From Burkholderiales bacterium (GTDB lineage Bacteria > Pseudomonadota > Gammaproteobacteria > Burkholderiales > Burkholderiaceae_C), in the NCBI GenBank assembly GCA_028868825.1, contig JAGWTU010000059.1, positions 1-34,104 on the forward strand: DNA of 34,104 nt, written 5' to 3'. A program made the translations under genes and the position numbers. The notes under the pieces were generated by a model that was not told the DNA's origin, searched no databases, and saw only the letters and a list, made by a program, of their open reading frames with translations. This document shows positions 7,789-16,178 of the stretch, piece by piece (within the stretch, counting starts at the first letter, position 1; the number at the start of each line of letters is the position of its first letter).

Positions 7789-9270
7789 CTACTGGAACGC
7801 CACCTCGGCAAAGCTGCGCAGCTTGCGGCTGTGCAGGCTGCCCGGCCGCTCCTGGCGCAGCAACTCGACGGCGCGCATGCCGATGCGCAGATGCTGGTCG
7901 ACGCGCTCGCGGTAGAAGTGGTTGGCCATGCCCGGCAGCTTGATCTCGCCATGCAGCGGCTTGTCGCTGACGCACAGCAGCGTGCCGTAGGGAACGCGGA
8001 AGCGGAAGCCGTTGGCGGCGATGGTCGCGCTTTCCATGTCCAGCGCGACGGCGCGGCTCTGGCTGAAGCGCCGCTCGGGGCCGGCGTTGGGCAGCAGCTC
8101 CCAGTTGCGGTTGTCGGTGCTGGCGACGGTGCCGGTGCGCAGGATGCGCTTGAGCTCGTAGCCCTGGAGCTGGGTGATCTCGGCCACCGCCTGCTCGAGC
8201 GCCACCTGCACCTCGGCCAGCGCCGGGATCGGCACCCACAGCGGCAGCTCTTCGTCGAGCACATGGTCCTCGCGCATATAGGCATGGGCGAGCACGTAGT
8301 CGCCGAGCTGCTGGCTGTTGCGCAGCCCGGCGCAATGGCCGAGCATGAGCCAGGCATGGGGCCGCAGCACGGCCACGTGGTCGGTGATGGTCTTCGCGTT
8401 GGCCGGGCCGACGCCGATGTTGACCATCGTGATGCCGCTGCTGTCGGGGCGCACGAGGTGGTAGGCCGGCATCTGCGGCAGCCTGGGCGGCTGCGCGCCG
8501 AGTTCGTCGCCGGGCCTGGCGGTGCTGCCGGCGCGGCGCGTGACCACGTTGCCGGGCTCGACGAAGCATTCGTATTCGCTGCCGGCGTCGGCCATCGCCT
8601 CGTGGCCGAGCTTGATGAACTCGTCGATGTAGAACTGGTAGTTCGTGAAGAGCACGAAATTCTGGAAATGCTCGGGCGCGGTGCCGGTGTAGTGGCGCAG
8701 CCGGTGCAGCGAATAGTCGACGCGCGGCGCCGTGAACAGCGCCAGCGGCTGGGCGTCGCCGGCGCGCGGTTCGTGGGTGCCGTTGGCGATGCCGTCGTCC
8801 ATCGCCGCGAGGTCCGGCAGGTCGAACAGGTCGCGCATCAACAGGCGCCGCTCGGCGCTCATATTGCCTTCGAGATGGTCGTGCTCGGCGAGCGAGAAAT
8901 GGATCGGGATCGGCTGCGGGCTGGTGCCGACCTCGATCGTCACGCCGTGGTTGCGCAGCAGCAGCTTGAACTGCTCGAGCAGGTAGTTGCCGAACAGGTC
9001 GGGCCTCGTGACCGTCGTCTCGAAGGTCCCGGGCCCGGCGACGAAGCCGTACGAAAGTCGCGAATCGGCGCGGGCCACCGTGTCGGTGCGCACACGCACG
9101 AAGGGGTAGCAGGCGCGCACATGCTGGCCGTCGTCCTCGCCGGCCACGAAACGCTGCAACGCGCCGCGCAGATGGTCGATGCTGTTGCGGTAGATCGCCT
9201 GCACCTGGGCGAGCGCGGCCTCGGCGTTGTCATAGCGCGCCGGGGCGATGAAGAGAGGCAGAGAGGTCAT
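7789..9270 (-). CDS. amn: AMP nucleosidase
   Basis: 494 residues from MTSLPLFIAPARYDN. It has the N-terminal Amn-specific domain (RVRTDTVARADSRLSYGFV, RPDLFGNYLLEQFKLLLRNHG) and a C-terminal nucleoside-phosphorylase-fold domain (ITMVNIGVGPANAKTITDHVAVLRPHAWLMLGHCAGLR, ALDMESATIAANGFRFRVPYGTLLCVSDKPLHGE). The enzyme hydrolyses AMP to adenine and ribose 5-phosphate and helps balance the adenylate pool; it acts in the cytoplasm. The length fits the family (E. coli 484). The start was placed at 9270 because the extra upstream codons are low-complexity. It is a monocistronic-looking gene between the EF-G paralogue and hslU on the same strand. Confidence 0.96.
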   Translation of the reverse strand: MTSLPLFIAPARYDNAEAALAQVQAIYRNSIDHLRGALQRFVAGEDDGQHVRACYPFVRVRTDTVARADSRLSYGFVAGPGTFETTVTRPDLFGNYLLEQFKLLLRNHGVTIEVGTSPQPIPIHFSLAEHDHLEGNMSAERRLLMRDLFDLPDLAAMDDGIANGTHEPRAGDAQPLALFTAPRVDYSLHRLRHYTGTAPEHFQNFVLFTNYQFYIDEFIKLGHEAMADAGSEYECFVEPGNVVTRRAGSTARPGDELGAQPPRLPQMPAYHLVRPDSSGITMVNIGVGPANAKTITDHVAVLRPHAWLMLGHCAGLRNSQQLGDYVLAHAYMREDHVLDEELPLWVPIPALAEVQVALEQAVAEITQLQGYELKRILRTGTVASTDNRNWELLPNAGPERRFSQSRAVALDMESATIAANGFRFRVPYGTLLCVSDKPLHGEIKLPGMANHFYRERVDQHLRIGMRAVELLRQERPGSLHSRKLRSFAEVAFQ

Positions 9271-9385
9271 GACGGCGAACTGCGGATGCTGCGGTCGCGC
9301 ATTGTGCGGGAGACGTGCCCGCGCACGCATCGGCAGGAACTCGCATGCGCCCCCGGCGCGCGCGCTCCCAGGGCGTTGAGTAGCC

Positions 9386-10720
9386 CTAGAGGATGTAGCG
9401 CGACAGATCCTCGTTATGCGCCAGATCGGCGAGCCGCGCGTCGACCGCCGCGGCATCGATCACCACGGTGTGACCGCCGCGGTTCGGCGCGTCGAAGCTG
9501 ATCTCGTCGAGCAGCCGCTCCATCACCGTCGAGAGGCGGCGCGCACCGATGTTCTCGGTGCGCTCGTTGACCTCGAAGGCGATCTGCGCCAGCCGGCGCA
9601 CGCCGTCGGGCGTGATCTCCAGCGTCACGCCCTCGGTCGCCAGCAGGGCCTGGTACTGCTTGATCAGGCTGGCGTGGGTGCTCGTGAGGATGGCCTCGAA
9701 ATCGGCCACCGACAGCGAGGAGAGCTCGACGCGGATCGGGAAGCGTCCCTGCAACTCGGGGATCAGGTCGCTGGGCTTGGCGAGGTGGAAGGCGCCACTG
9801 GCGATGAACAGCATGTGGTCGGTCTTCACATGGCCGTACTTGGTGCTGACGGTCGTGCCCTCGACGAGCGGCAGCAGGTCACGCTGCACGCCCTGGCGGC
9901 TGACCTCGGCGCCGCCATGTTCGGCGCGGCTGGCGACCTTGTCGATCTCGTCGATGAAGACGATGCCGTTGCCCTCGGCGTTGGCGAGCGCGGCAGCGCG
10001 GATCTCGTCCTCGTTGACGAGGCGGCCCGCCTCCTCGTCGACGAGCCGCGCCAGCGCTTCCTTGATCCTGAGCTTGCGCTTGTGGCGCTTTGCGCCGCCG
10101 ACCTGCGAGAACAGGCCCTTCAACTGCTCGGCCATCTCCTCCATGCCTTGGGCGCCGAGGATCTCGAGCTGCGGCTTGGGCTCGGCGAGGTCGAGTTCGA
10201 TCTCCTTGTCGTCGAGCGCGCCTTCGCGCAGCCGCTTGCGCATGACCTGGCGCGCCGTGTTGTCGGGCGCCGCGGCCTCGGTGCCGCCGGCGAAGCCGAT
10301 GCTGCGACCAGGAGGCGCCAAAGCGTCGAGCACGCGCTCCTCGGCTGCGTCCTCGGCCGCGGCGCGCTTGCCGCGCATCTGCCGCTCACGTTCCTGCTTG
10401 ACGGCGATGTCGACGAGGTCGCGCACGATCGTGTCGACATCCTTGCCGACATAGCCGACCTCGGTGAACTTCGTCGCCTCGACCTTGACGAAGGGCGCGT
10501 CGGCCAGCCGGGCGAGCCGGCGCGCGATCTCGGTCTTGCCGACGCCGGTCGGGCCGATCATCAGGATGTTCTTGGGCGTGATCTCGCCGCGCAGCTTCTC
10601 GTCGACCTGCTGGCGCCGCCAGCGGTTGCGCAGCGCAATCGCGACCGCGCGCTTGGCGTCGTTCTGGCCGATGATGTGGCGGTCGAGTTCGGAGACGATC
10701 TCCTGCGGGGTCATGCTCAT
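9386..10720 (-). CDS. hslU: HslU, ATPase subunit of the HslUV protease
   Basis: 444 residues, matching the family (E. coli 443). It begins MSMTPQEIVSELDRHIIGQ. Walker A GPTGVGKT is at 56-63, the pore loop GYVGKDV near 89-95, a long intermediate (I) domain from about 110 to 240, Walker B IVFIDE at 253-258, and sensor/arginine-finger regions follow. The C-terminus ends LSRYIL, the tail that inserts into HslV to activate it. HslU unfolds substrates for the HslV peptidase in the cytoplasm. The start codon overlaps the hslV stop in ATGA, so translation is coupled. An imperfect hairpin AGGGC/GCCCT (9370-9387) overlaps the stop codon. Confidence 0.99.
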   Translation of the reverse strand: MSMTPQEIVSELDRHIIGQNDAKRAVAIALRNRWRRQQVDEKLRGEITPKNILMIGPTGVGKTEIARRLARLADAPFVKVEATKFTEVGYVGKDVDTIVRDLVDIAVKQERERQMRGKRAAAEDAAEERVLDALAPPGRSIGFAGGTEAAAPDNTARQVMRKRLREGALDDKEIELDLAEPKPQLEILGAQGMEEMAEQLKGLFSQVGGAKRHKRKLRIKEALARLVDEEAGRLVNEDEIRAAALANAEGNGIVFIDEIDKVASRAEHGGAEVSRQGVQRDLLPLVEGTTVSTKYGHVKTDHMLFIASGAFHLAKPSDLIPELQGRFPIRVELSSLSVADFEAILTSTHASLIKQYQALLATEGVTLEITPDGVRRLAQIAFEVNERTENIGARRLSTVMERLLDEISFDAPNRGGHTVVIDAAAVDARLADLAHNEDLSRYIL

Positions 10721-11262
10721 ACCGCGGTCCCGAGCGTCTCGACGACGTGATTGTGGTTCGTGTAGATGCAGATGTCGGCGGCGATCTCGAGCGAGCGCTT
10801 GACGATCTCGGCCGGCGCCAGTTCGGTGTGCGCGAGCAGCGCGCGCGCGGCCGCCTGGGCGTAGGCGCCGCCGCTGCCGATGGCGACGATGCCATGCTCG
10901 GGTTCGAGCACGTCGCCGTTGCCGGTGATGATCAGCGAGCAGGTGGCGTCGGCTACCGCCAGCATCGCCTCGAGCCGGCGCAGCACGCGGTCGGTGCGCC
11001 AGTCCTTGGTCAGTTCGATCGCCGCGCGCTGCAAGTGGCCCTGATGCTTTTCCAGCTTGGCCTCGAAGCGCTCGAAGAGCGTGAACGCGTCGGCGGTGGC
11101 GCCGGCGAAGCCGGCCAGGACCTGGTCCCGGTAGAGCTTGCGCACCTTGCGCGCACTGGCCTTGACGACGATGTTGCCGAGGGTGACCTGGCCGTCGCCG
11201 CCGATGGCGACGAGCGGGCCGCGGCGCACGCTGACGATGGTGGTGCCGTGGTAGCTTTCCAT
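10717..11262 (-). CDS. hslV: HslV, peptidase subunit of the HslUV protease
   Basis: 181 residues from MESYHGTTIVSVRRG. This proteasome-beta-like peptidase uses the N-terminal Thr of the mature TTIVSVRR sequence, so the six residues MESYHG must be a short propeptide removed to expose it. The conserved GGDGQVTLG, KVRKLY and GSGGAYAQAAARAL segments are present. HslV forms a dodecamer capped by HslU hexamers and degrades regulators and misfolded proteins. It overlaps hslU by four bases and is the upstream gene of the pair. The start at 11262 was chosen over an upstream in-frame codon on family grounds. Confidence 0.99.
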   Translation of the reverse strand: MESYHGTTIVSVRRGPLVAIGGDGQVTLGNIVVKASARKVRKLYRDQVLAGFAGATADAFTLFERFEAKLEKHQGHLQRAAIELTKDWRTDRVLRRLEAMLAVADATCSLIITGNGDVLEPEHGIVAIGSGGAYAQAAARALLAHTELAPAEIVKRSLEIAADICIYTNHNHVVETLGTAV

Positions 11263-11323
11263 AGGCGGCGATAGCTGAGGGCGCCGGCCCCGCAATCAAG
11301 GGGCCGCGGGCGGCCTCCCGGGT

Positions 11324-13084
11324 TCAGACCTTCCGGACCTGGACCTTGGCGTGCTCGTTGATGCCCATCGCGCCGAAGAACAGCGCCACCAGGCGATGGG
11401 TGTCGACGAAATGGACGGCGCGGTTCTGTGCCCGCTTGGCCAGCACCCAGTTCAGCAGGTCGCCGGCGGCGATGAAATCGACGCGGATCAGCCGCGCGCA
11501 GGAGACGCTGACCAGCGGCGCCGTGCTCGTCTCGCTGTGCAGCCGCGACAGCGTCGGCCCGATGTCGCCGACGAGCTGGCCCGAGAGCTCGACATGCGCG
11601 ACCTCGAAGTTCGTCGCCGCGTCCTCGGCCAGGCTCGATTCGAGGAAGCTCGTCGACATCTCGCTGACCAGCGACATCGAGGGCGCGCGCGTGGAGTGGT
11701 CCGCGGTGCTGATCTTGACCTTGCAGCGCGTCGGCTCCCACGACGGCGGGCTGACCTCGTAGGTCACGCAGTAGTCGATCGCCGCCTCGTCGAACTGATC
11801 GGCGCGATTGACCAGGCGCAGTGCATCCAGCCGCGCGGCCCAGTACGCCGGGTCGGCGTCGCGAACGCCGGTGGGCGCGGCGTCCTGCAGCACCTGGAAC
11901 AGGCGCTCGCCGCCGATCCAGCGCATCTCCAGCGGCTGCGAGGCCCAGAGCCTGAACAGCGCCGAGAGCTGCTGTGCCGCCTCGGCGTCGATCAGGCGCA
12001 GCAGCTGCCAGTCGAAGACCCAGGGCAGCGGCATCTGCAACGTCTGCGAGCGCAGCCGCGCGACGGCCTCGATGTCGAGCTGCTCGGGGGCGAGCCAGCC
12101 GACATCGCCATGACCCTGGGTCGAGGCGCCGACCACCGGCTCGTCGGCCTGGTTCTCGGCGACCAGCTTGGGCAGCGAATACCACTGCGGTGCCGACCAG
12201 CCGAACTGCTGCGCGTATTCGAGCGCCAGGCTCTCGAAATGCGCCTGCTGCCCGGTGGCGCGGTAGAGGTCGAACAGCACCAGCCAGGTTTCGGCATGCT
12301 GCGAGCGCGCGCCGCCGGGCTGGGTGATGCGCTGCAGCGCCTCCTCGCATTGCGCGAAATCGGCGTTGGCGAAGGCGATCACCGCCTCGTCGAGTTCGGG
12401 GTCGTGGACGACCTCGCTGACCTCGACCGCGAACGGGCTGCCGAAGTCGCTGTGCTCGCCGAGGTTCGTGATGACGGGTGCCGGGGCCGGTGCGGCGCCG
12501 CTGAACGACACCGTCGACAAGGGCGCCAGTGGCGGCAGTCCGCCCGACATCTGCACCGGTGCCGGCGCCGCGGCCGGCGGCAGGTTGATCACGCCGGGCG
12601 CGGGCAGCGGTGGCAGCGCCGGCAGGATGCCGTCGTCGACGACGCGACCGCCCTCGCGCGCCAGCGGCGCGGGCGCCGTCGGCGCCGCGGAGAAGGCGCT
12701 GGGCCTGCCGCCGCGCGTCGACGAGAAGCCGGCGTCGCCGACCATCTGCTGTTCGATCTCGTCGATCTTGGCCTTCACGCCGCCGGGGCGCGCGGCATGG
12801 CTGTCGGGAGCGCGGGCGTCGGAATCGTCGAGCCGCGACGAACCACCCAGCGACGCCAGCTGCTCGGGCGAGAGCCCTTCGCGCCGCACGCGGCGCAGCA
12901 TGTCGAACTCGCGCTTGCGCACGAAATCGTTGCGGCGCTTGCGCTCGATCATCGCCTTGAGCTCGGACTTCTCGATCTCGAGCTCGCGCGTGTCCTCCTG
13001 CCGCGAGCTGAGGTCGGTCCAGTCCGTGGCCGGGTTCGCGACGAACCGGACCACCTTGCGAAAAAAGCTCTCGTTCTCGGCCAT
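11324..13084 (-). CDS. STAS-domain protein with central TPR-like region
   Basis: 586 residues, no signal peptide. The N-terminus (SFFRKVVRFVANPATDWTDL, then a charged RELEIEKSELKAMIERKRRNDFVRKREFDML coil) is followed by a Pro/Ala-rich linker to about residue 200. A helical repeat-like stretch comes next (AVIAFANADFAQCEEALQRI...HAETWLVLFDLYRATGQ), resembling the C-terminal part of FimV/TPR proteins. The last ~90 residues (VSVSCARLIRVDFIAAGDLLNWVLAKRAQNRAVHFVDTHRLVALFFGAMGI) form a STAS domain, as in anti-sigma-factor antagonists and the MlaB family. Such proteins are widespread in Burkholderiales but not characterised as far as I know. Its position between hslV and dksA gives no functional hint. 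Confidence 0.87.
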   Translation of the reverse strand: MAENESFFRKVVRFVANPATDWTDLSSRQEDTRELEIEKSELKAMIERKRRNDFVRKREFDMLRRVRREGLSPEQLASLGGSSRLDDSDARAPDSHAARPGGVKAKIDEIEQQMVGDAGFSSTRGGRPSAFSAAPTAPAPLAREGGRVVDDGILPALPPLPAPGVINLPPAAAPAPVQMSGGLPPLAPLSTVSFSGAAPAPAPVITNLGEHSDFGSPFAVEVSEVVHDPELDEAVIAFANADFAQCEEALQRITQPGGARSQHAETWLVLFDLYRATGQQAHFESLALEYAQQFGWSAPQWYSLPKLVAENQADEPVVGASTQGHGDVGWLAPEQLDIEAVARLRSQTLQMPLPWVFDWQLLRLIDAEAAQQLSALFRLWASQPLEMRWIGGERLFQVLQDAAPTGVRDADPAYWAARLDALRLVNRADQFDEAAIDYCVTYEVSPPSWEPTRCKVKISTADHSTRAPSMSLVSEMSTSFLESSLAEDAATNFEVAHVELSGQLVGDIGPTLSRLHSETSTAPLVSVSCARLIRVDFIAAGDLLNWVLAKRAQNRAVHFVDTHRLVALFFGAMGINEHAKVQVRKV

Positions 13085-13161
13085 GGACGCTCGATCGTAC
13101 TACCCGTCGACGCGGCGGCGGACTTGGCAAGCGTGAGGTTGGACCGCGGTTTCGGCACGCA

Positions 13162-13220
13162 GCCTGGACCGGGGACGGTCCAGGCCTTCGCCCCGTCCAA
13201 CTCGCCGCAGGGCGAGTTGG
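13162..13220. repeat. Two strong inverted repeats between dksA and the STAS gene
   Basis: GCCTGGACC (13162-13170) pairs with GGTCCAGGC (13177-13185) around 6 bases. CCAACTCGCC (13197-13206) pairs perfectly with GGCGAGTTGG (13211-13220) around GCAG. They lie just after the dksA stop codon and would fold in its transcript. No T run follows on the minus strand, so simple intrinsic termination is doubtful; 3'-end protection or Rho-assisted termination are alternatives. Confidence 0.6.
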
Positions 13221-13232
13221 AGCCGCGGGGCT

Positions 13233-13949
13233 TCAGTCCCCGAACATCTTCTGTTTCATTTCGCGGCGCTGCTGGGCTTCCAGCGACAAGGTCGCCGTCG
13301 GTCGCGCCATCAGCCGCGCCAGCCCGATCGGCTCGCCGGTCTCGTCGCAGAAGCCGTAGTCGCCGTTCTCGAGCCGTCCCAGCGACTGGGCGATCTTCTT
13401 CAGCAGCTTGCGCTCGCGGTCGCGCGTGCGCAGCTCCAGCGCATGCTCTTCCTCGATCGTCGCGCGGTCGGCCGGGTCGGGGACGATCGAGGTGTCCTCG
13501 CGCAGATGCTCGGTCGTCTCGCCGGCGTTCGACAGCAGATCGTCCTTCTGCTGCTGCAGCCGGGCGCGGAAGAAGTCGAGCTGCTTGTCGTTCATGTACT
13601 CGGATTCGGGCATCGCGAGCAGTTCGTCTTCGGTCAGTTCGCGCCCGGCCTTGGTCTTCCAGGCGTTGGCCAGGCGGGGGTCGGGCTTGTGGGCGGTCTT
13701 GGGAATGTCGGCCGTTTCAGTCATCTGTCGTATCGGAGGGCGGGCGGGTGCGAAGCGGTCGGTGAAGCGATTCGAGGTCGGCGCCGGCGTGGCGGCGAGC
13801 GCCACCGCCGGTTCGACGGCCTTGGGTGCTACGGCCGGCTTGGGTGCCGGTTTCGTCTTGGGCGCGGCGGTCTTCGCCGCGGCGGCGGTTTTGGCGGGCT
13901 TGGCCGGGGCCTTGCTTGCGGCCGCCTCCTTGGCCGGTGGCTTGCTCAC
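13233..13949 (-). CDS. dksA: DksA-family RNA polymerase-binding factor with Ala/Lys/Pro-rich N-terminal extension
   Basis: 238 residues, against about 150 for E. coli DksA. The C-terminal ~160 residues are DksA: coiled-coil helices with the acidic tip DPADRA (Asp158 and Asp161, equivalent to the secondary-channel Asp pair), then EEEHALELRTRDRERKLLKKI and the globular GDYGFCDETGEPIGLARLMARPTATLSLEAQ. Only Cys201 remains of the four zinc ligands; Thr204, Ser222 and Ala225 stand in the other places, a variant known in alpha- and betaproteobacteria. The first ~75 residues are Ala/Lys/Pro repeats. The GTG start is supported by AGGAGG 6 bases upstream, so the extension is probably translated. DksA tunes rRNA and amino-acid promoters with ppGpp. 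It is downstream of the COG0523 gene on the same strand. Confidence 0.95.
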   Translation of the reverse strand: MSKPPAKEAAASKAPAKPAKTAAAAKTAAPKTKPAPKPAVAPKAVEPAVALAATPAPTSNRFTDRFAPARPPIRQMTETADIPKTAHKPDPRLANAWKTKAGRELTEDELLAMPESEYMNDKQLDFFRARLQQQKDDLLSNAGETTEHLREDTSIVPDPADRATIEEEHALELRTRDRERKLLKKIAQSLGRLENGDYGFCDETGEPIGLARLMARPTATLSLEAQQRREMKQKMFGD

Positions 13950-14085
13950 GGAGACCTCCTCACCTGTTGAAAGATGCCCGACCGGGCTGCGGGTCCCGCC
14001 GACGGCGGGCTACCCTTGAGTCCCGGGCAGGCTTCGAGGCGCGCGGATTGTAGCCACGCATGCCGCAGCAGCGCCGTGCATTTTT

Positions 14086-15126
14086 TCAGACCAGGCATTG
14101 CTCCAATCCCTGCAGCAGGATTTCCTTGGGCAGGTCGATGCCGATGAAGACGATCTTGCTGCCCTTTTCCTCGCCGGGCACCCATTTCGGCCCGAGGTCG
14201 CTGCCCATGAGCTGGTGCACGCCCTGGAAGATGACCTTGCGGTCGCTGCCCTTCATCAGCAGCACGCCCTTGTAGCGCAGCATCTTGGGCCCGTAGACCT
14301 GGACGATGGCGCCGAGGAAATCCTCGAGCTTGGCCGGATTGAAGGCCTTCTTGCTGCGGAAGACGAAGGACTTGACGTCGTCGTCGTGGGCGTGGTGGTG
14401 CGGGTGGTCGCAGGCCTCGCCTTCGGCGTGATCGTGGTCGTGATGATGGTGATCGTGACCGTCGTCGGCCAGGAAGTCGGGGTCGATGTCGAGCTTGGCG
14501 TTGAGGTTGAAGCCCTTGAGGTCGAACACGCTGGCCAGCGGCACTTCGCCGAAATTTACCGGCTGCTGCGGCGCGCGCGGGTTCATGTGCTTGATGCGGT
14601 GCATCAGCGCCTCGACCTCGGTCTGCGCGACGAGGTCGGCCTTGCTGATGAAGATGCGGTCGGCGAAACCGACTTGGCGCCGCGCTTCCTGCCGTGCGTC
14701 GAGCTGGCCGTCGCCATGTTTGGCGTCGACGAGCGTCAGCACGCTGTCGAGCAGGTAGCTCTCGGCGATCTCGTCGTCGATGAAGAAGGTCTGCGCGACC
14801 GGGCCGGGGTCGGCGACACCGGTGGTCTCGATGACGACGCGGTCGAAATCGAGCTCGCCCTTGCGCCGCCGCGCCGCCAGGTCCGACAGCGTCGTGCGCA
14901 GATCCTCGCGGATCGTGCAGCAGACGCAGCCGTTGTTCATCTGGATGATCTGCTCGTTGGTGTCGGCCACGAGGATCTCGTTGTCGATGTTTTCCTCGCC
15001 GAACTCGTTCTCGATGACGGCGATCTTCTGGCCATGGGCCTCGGTGAGCACGCGCTTGAGCAGCGTCGTCTTGCCCGAGCCGAGAAAGCCGGTGAGGATG
15101 GTGACGGGGATCAGACCTGGATTCAT
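14086..15126 (-). CDS. COG0523 (CobW/YjiA) G3E-family GTPase, putative metallochaperone
   Basis: 346 residues. N-terminal GTPase: P-loop GFLGSGKT (13-20), the metal-binding GCVCC motif (66-70), ETTG (100-103) and SKAD (161-164, the NKxD position). A striking acidic His-rich linker (about 223-250, HDHHHHDHDH then HPHHHAH) precedes the C-terminal CobW_C domain (VKSFVFRSKKAFNPAKLEDFL). Members insert or traffic zinc, cobalt or nickel using GTP; the CxCC site binds metal. The His-rich linker suggests zinc or nickel storage. The neighbour downstream is a DksA lacking zinc ligands. I see no Zur-box-like palindrome in the region before the start (15127-15284). Confidence 0.94.
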   Translation of the reverse strand: MNPGLIPVTILTGFLGSGKTTLLKRVLTEAHGQKIAVIENEFGEENIDNEILVADTNEQIIQMNNGCVCCTIREDLRTTLSDLAARRRKGELDFDRVVIETTGVADPGPVAQTFFIDDEIAESYLLDSVLTLVDAKHGDGQLDARQEARRQVGFADRIFISKADLVAQTEVEALMHRIKHMNPRAPQQPVNFGEVPLASVFDLKGFNLNAKLDIDPDFLADDGHDHHHHDHDHAEGEACDHPHHHAHDDDVKSFVFRSKKAFNPAKLEDFLGAIVQVYGPKMLRYKGVLLMKGSDRKVIFQGVHQLMGSDLGPKWVPGEEKGSKIVFIGIDLPKEILLQGLEQCLV

Positions 15127-15284
15127 GGCTTGTGCTGCTAGGGGGAGACGATCTGGGCAGATGGGGATCGATGACTGTGTTGCAAGGCCCCCGCGCTGTC
15201 AAGGAGCGCCCAGCGCCGGGTTTCGCGGCCGTGTCGCGGGCCTCGGGTATTCTTGGCGCTTCCACGATAGCCGGGGTCGCCCCC

Positions 15285-16178
15285 TTGTCCGAACCTCCGT
15301 CCCCCCGGTCCGCGCGCGCCGGCTCCGCCGCGCACGCGGACAGAAGATCGCTGTTCACGCGCCTGGTCGAGGCGATCTCGCCCGGCCCCGACAGCAAGGA
15401 CGAGCTCATCCGCACCCTCGCCGACGCCGAGCAGCGCGAGCTGATCGAGCCCGAATCGCGCCTGATGCTCGAAGGCGTGCTGCGCATGGCCGACCTCACG
15501 GCCGGCGACGTGATGGTGCCGGCCACGCGCATGGACCAGCTCGACATCGCCGCCGACTACGACGAGCTGCTCGGCGCGGTGATCGCGACCGCGCATTCGC
15601 GCTTCCCGGTCTACGACGGCTCGCGCGAGAACGTCATCGGCATCCTGATGGCCAAGGACCTGCTGAAGCTGCAGCGTGCGCCCGAGCTGAACCTGCGCAC
15701 GCTGCTGCGGCCGGCCGTGTTCGTGCCCGAGAGCAAGCGGCTGAACGAGCTGCTGCGCGATTTCCGCAGCAACCGCAACCACCTCGCGATCGTCATCGAC
15801 GAGTTCGGCAACACCGCCGGCTTGATCACGATCGAGGACGTGCTCGAGGAGATCGTCGGCGAGATCGAGGACGAGTTCGACGAGCAGGCCCAGGAGAACG
15901 GCATCTACACGCTGGCCGACGGCAGCCACCGCGTCGCCGGCGATGTCGCGATCGGCGCCGTCAACGAGGCCTTCGGCACGGCGCTGCCCGAGCAGGACTT
16001 CGACACCATCGGCGGCCTCGTCGCGCAGGAGCTGGGCCGCGTGCCGCGGCGCGGCGAGGCGGTCGAGCTCGGCGGCCTGCGCTTCACGGTGATGATCACG
16101 CGCGGCGGTGCGGTGCGCTGGTTCCGCGTCGCACGGGTGCCGACGGCGGCGTCGACCGAAGGCGGCGACGTCGATTGA
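15285..16178 (+). CDS. corC: CorC/HlyC-type CBS-domain protein
   Basis: 297 residues from a TTG start (LSEPPSPRSARA); E. coli CorC has 292. After a variable N-terminus with SPGPDSKDELI come two CBS domains (through DVMVPATRMDQLDI, HSRFPVYDG, VIGILMAKDLL, VFVPESKRLNELL, NHLAIVIDEFGNTAGLITIEDVLEEIVGEIEDEFD) and a C-terminal CorC_HlyC domain. Family members are linked to magnesium/cobalt efflux and membrane integrity. The TTG start is a family-based choice; an in-frame ATG at 15171 would add 38 residues. The gene is directly coupled to lnt, an arrangement conserved in many proteobacteria (ybeX-lnt). Confidence 0.92.
   Translation: MSEPPSPRSARAGSAAHADRRSLFTRLVEAISPGPDSKDELIRTLADAEQRELIEPESRLMLEGVLRMADLTAGDVMVPATRMDQLDIAADYDELLGAVIATAHSRFPVYDGSRENVIGILMAKDLLKLQRAPELNLRTLLRPAVFVPESKRLNELLRDFRSNRNHLAIVIDEFGNTAGLITIEDVLEEIVGEIEDEFDEQAQENGIYTLADGSHRVAGDVAIGAVNEAFGTALPEQDFDTIGGLVAQELGRVPRRGEAVELGGLRFTVMITRGGAVRWFRVARVPTAASTEGGDVD

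Noticed and set aside
5442..7943. Very long open frame on the plus strand opposite the EF-G paralogue
   Set aside because: Such antisense frames are expected in GC-rich DNA with GC-biased third positions. Its translation is low-complexity (Arg, Asp, His, Val rich) and shows no domain, while the minus strand encodes a clear EF-G.
7198..9501. Long plus-strand frame opposite amn
   Set aside because: Antisense shadow of AMP nucleosidase, with no recognisable motifs.
11351..13765. Long plus-strand frame opposite the STAS gene and dksA
   Set aside because: Runs across two real minus-strand genes and their hairpin-rich gap; sequence is composition-driven.
13985..14085. Possible terminator CCCGCC-GAC-GGCGGG between the COG0523 gene and dksA
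   Set aside because: The stem is only 6 bp with no T run; it may fold but is not convincing as a terminator.
15127..15284. Possible Zur site between the COG0523 gene and corC
   Set aside because: I looked for a palindrome of the form GTTATA-N-TATAAC or similar and saw none.
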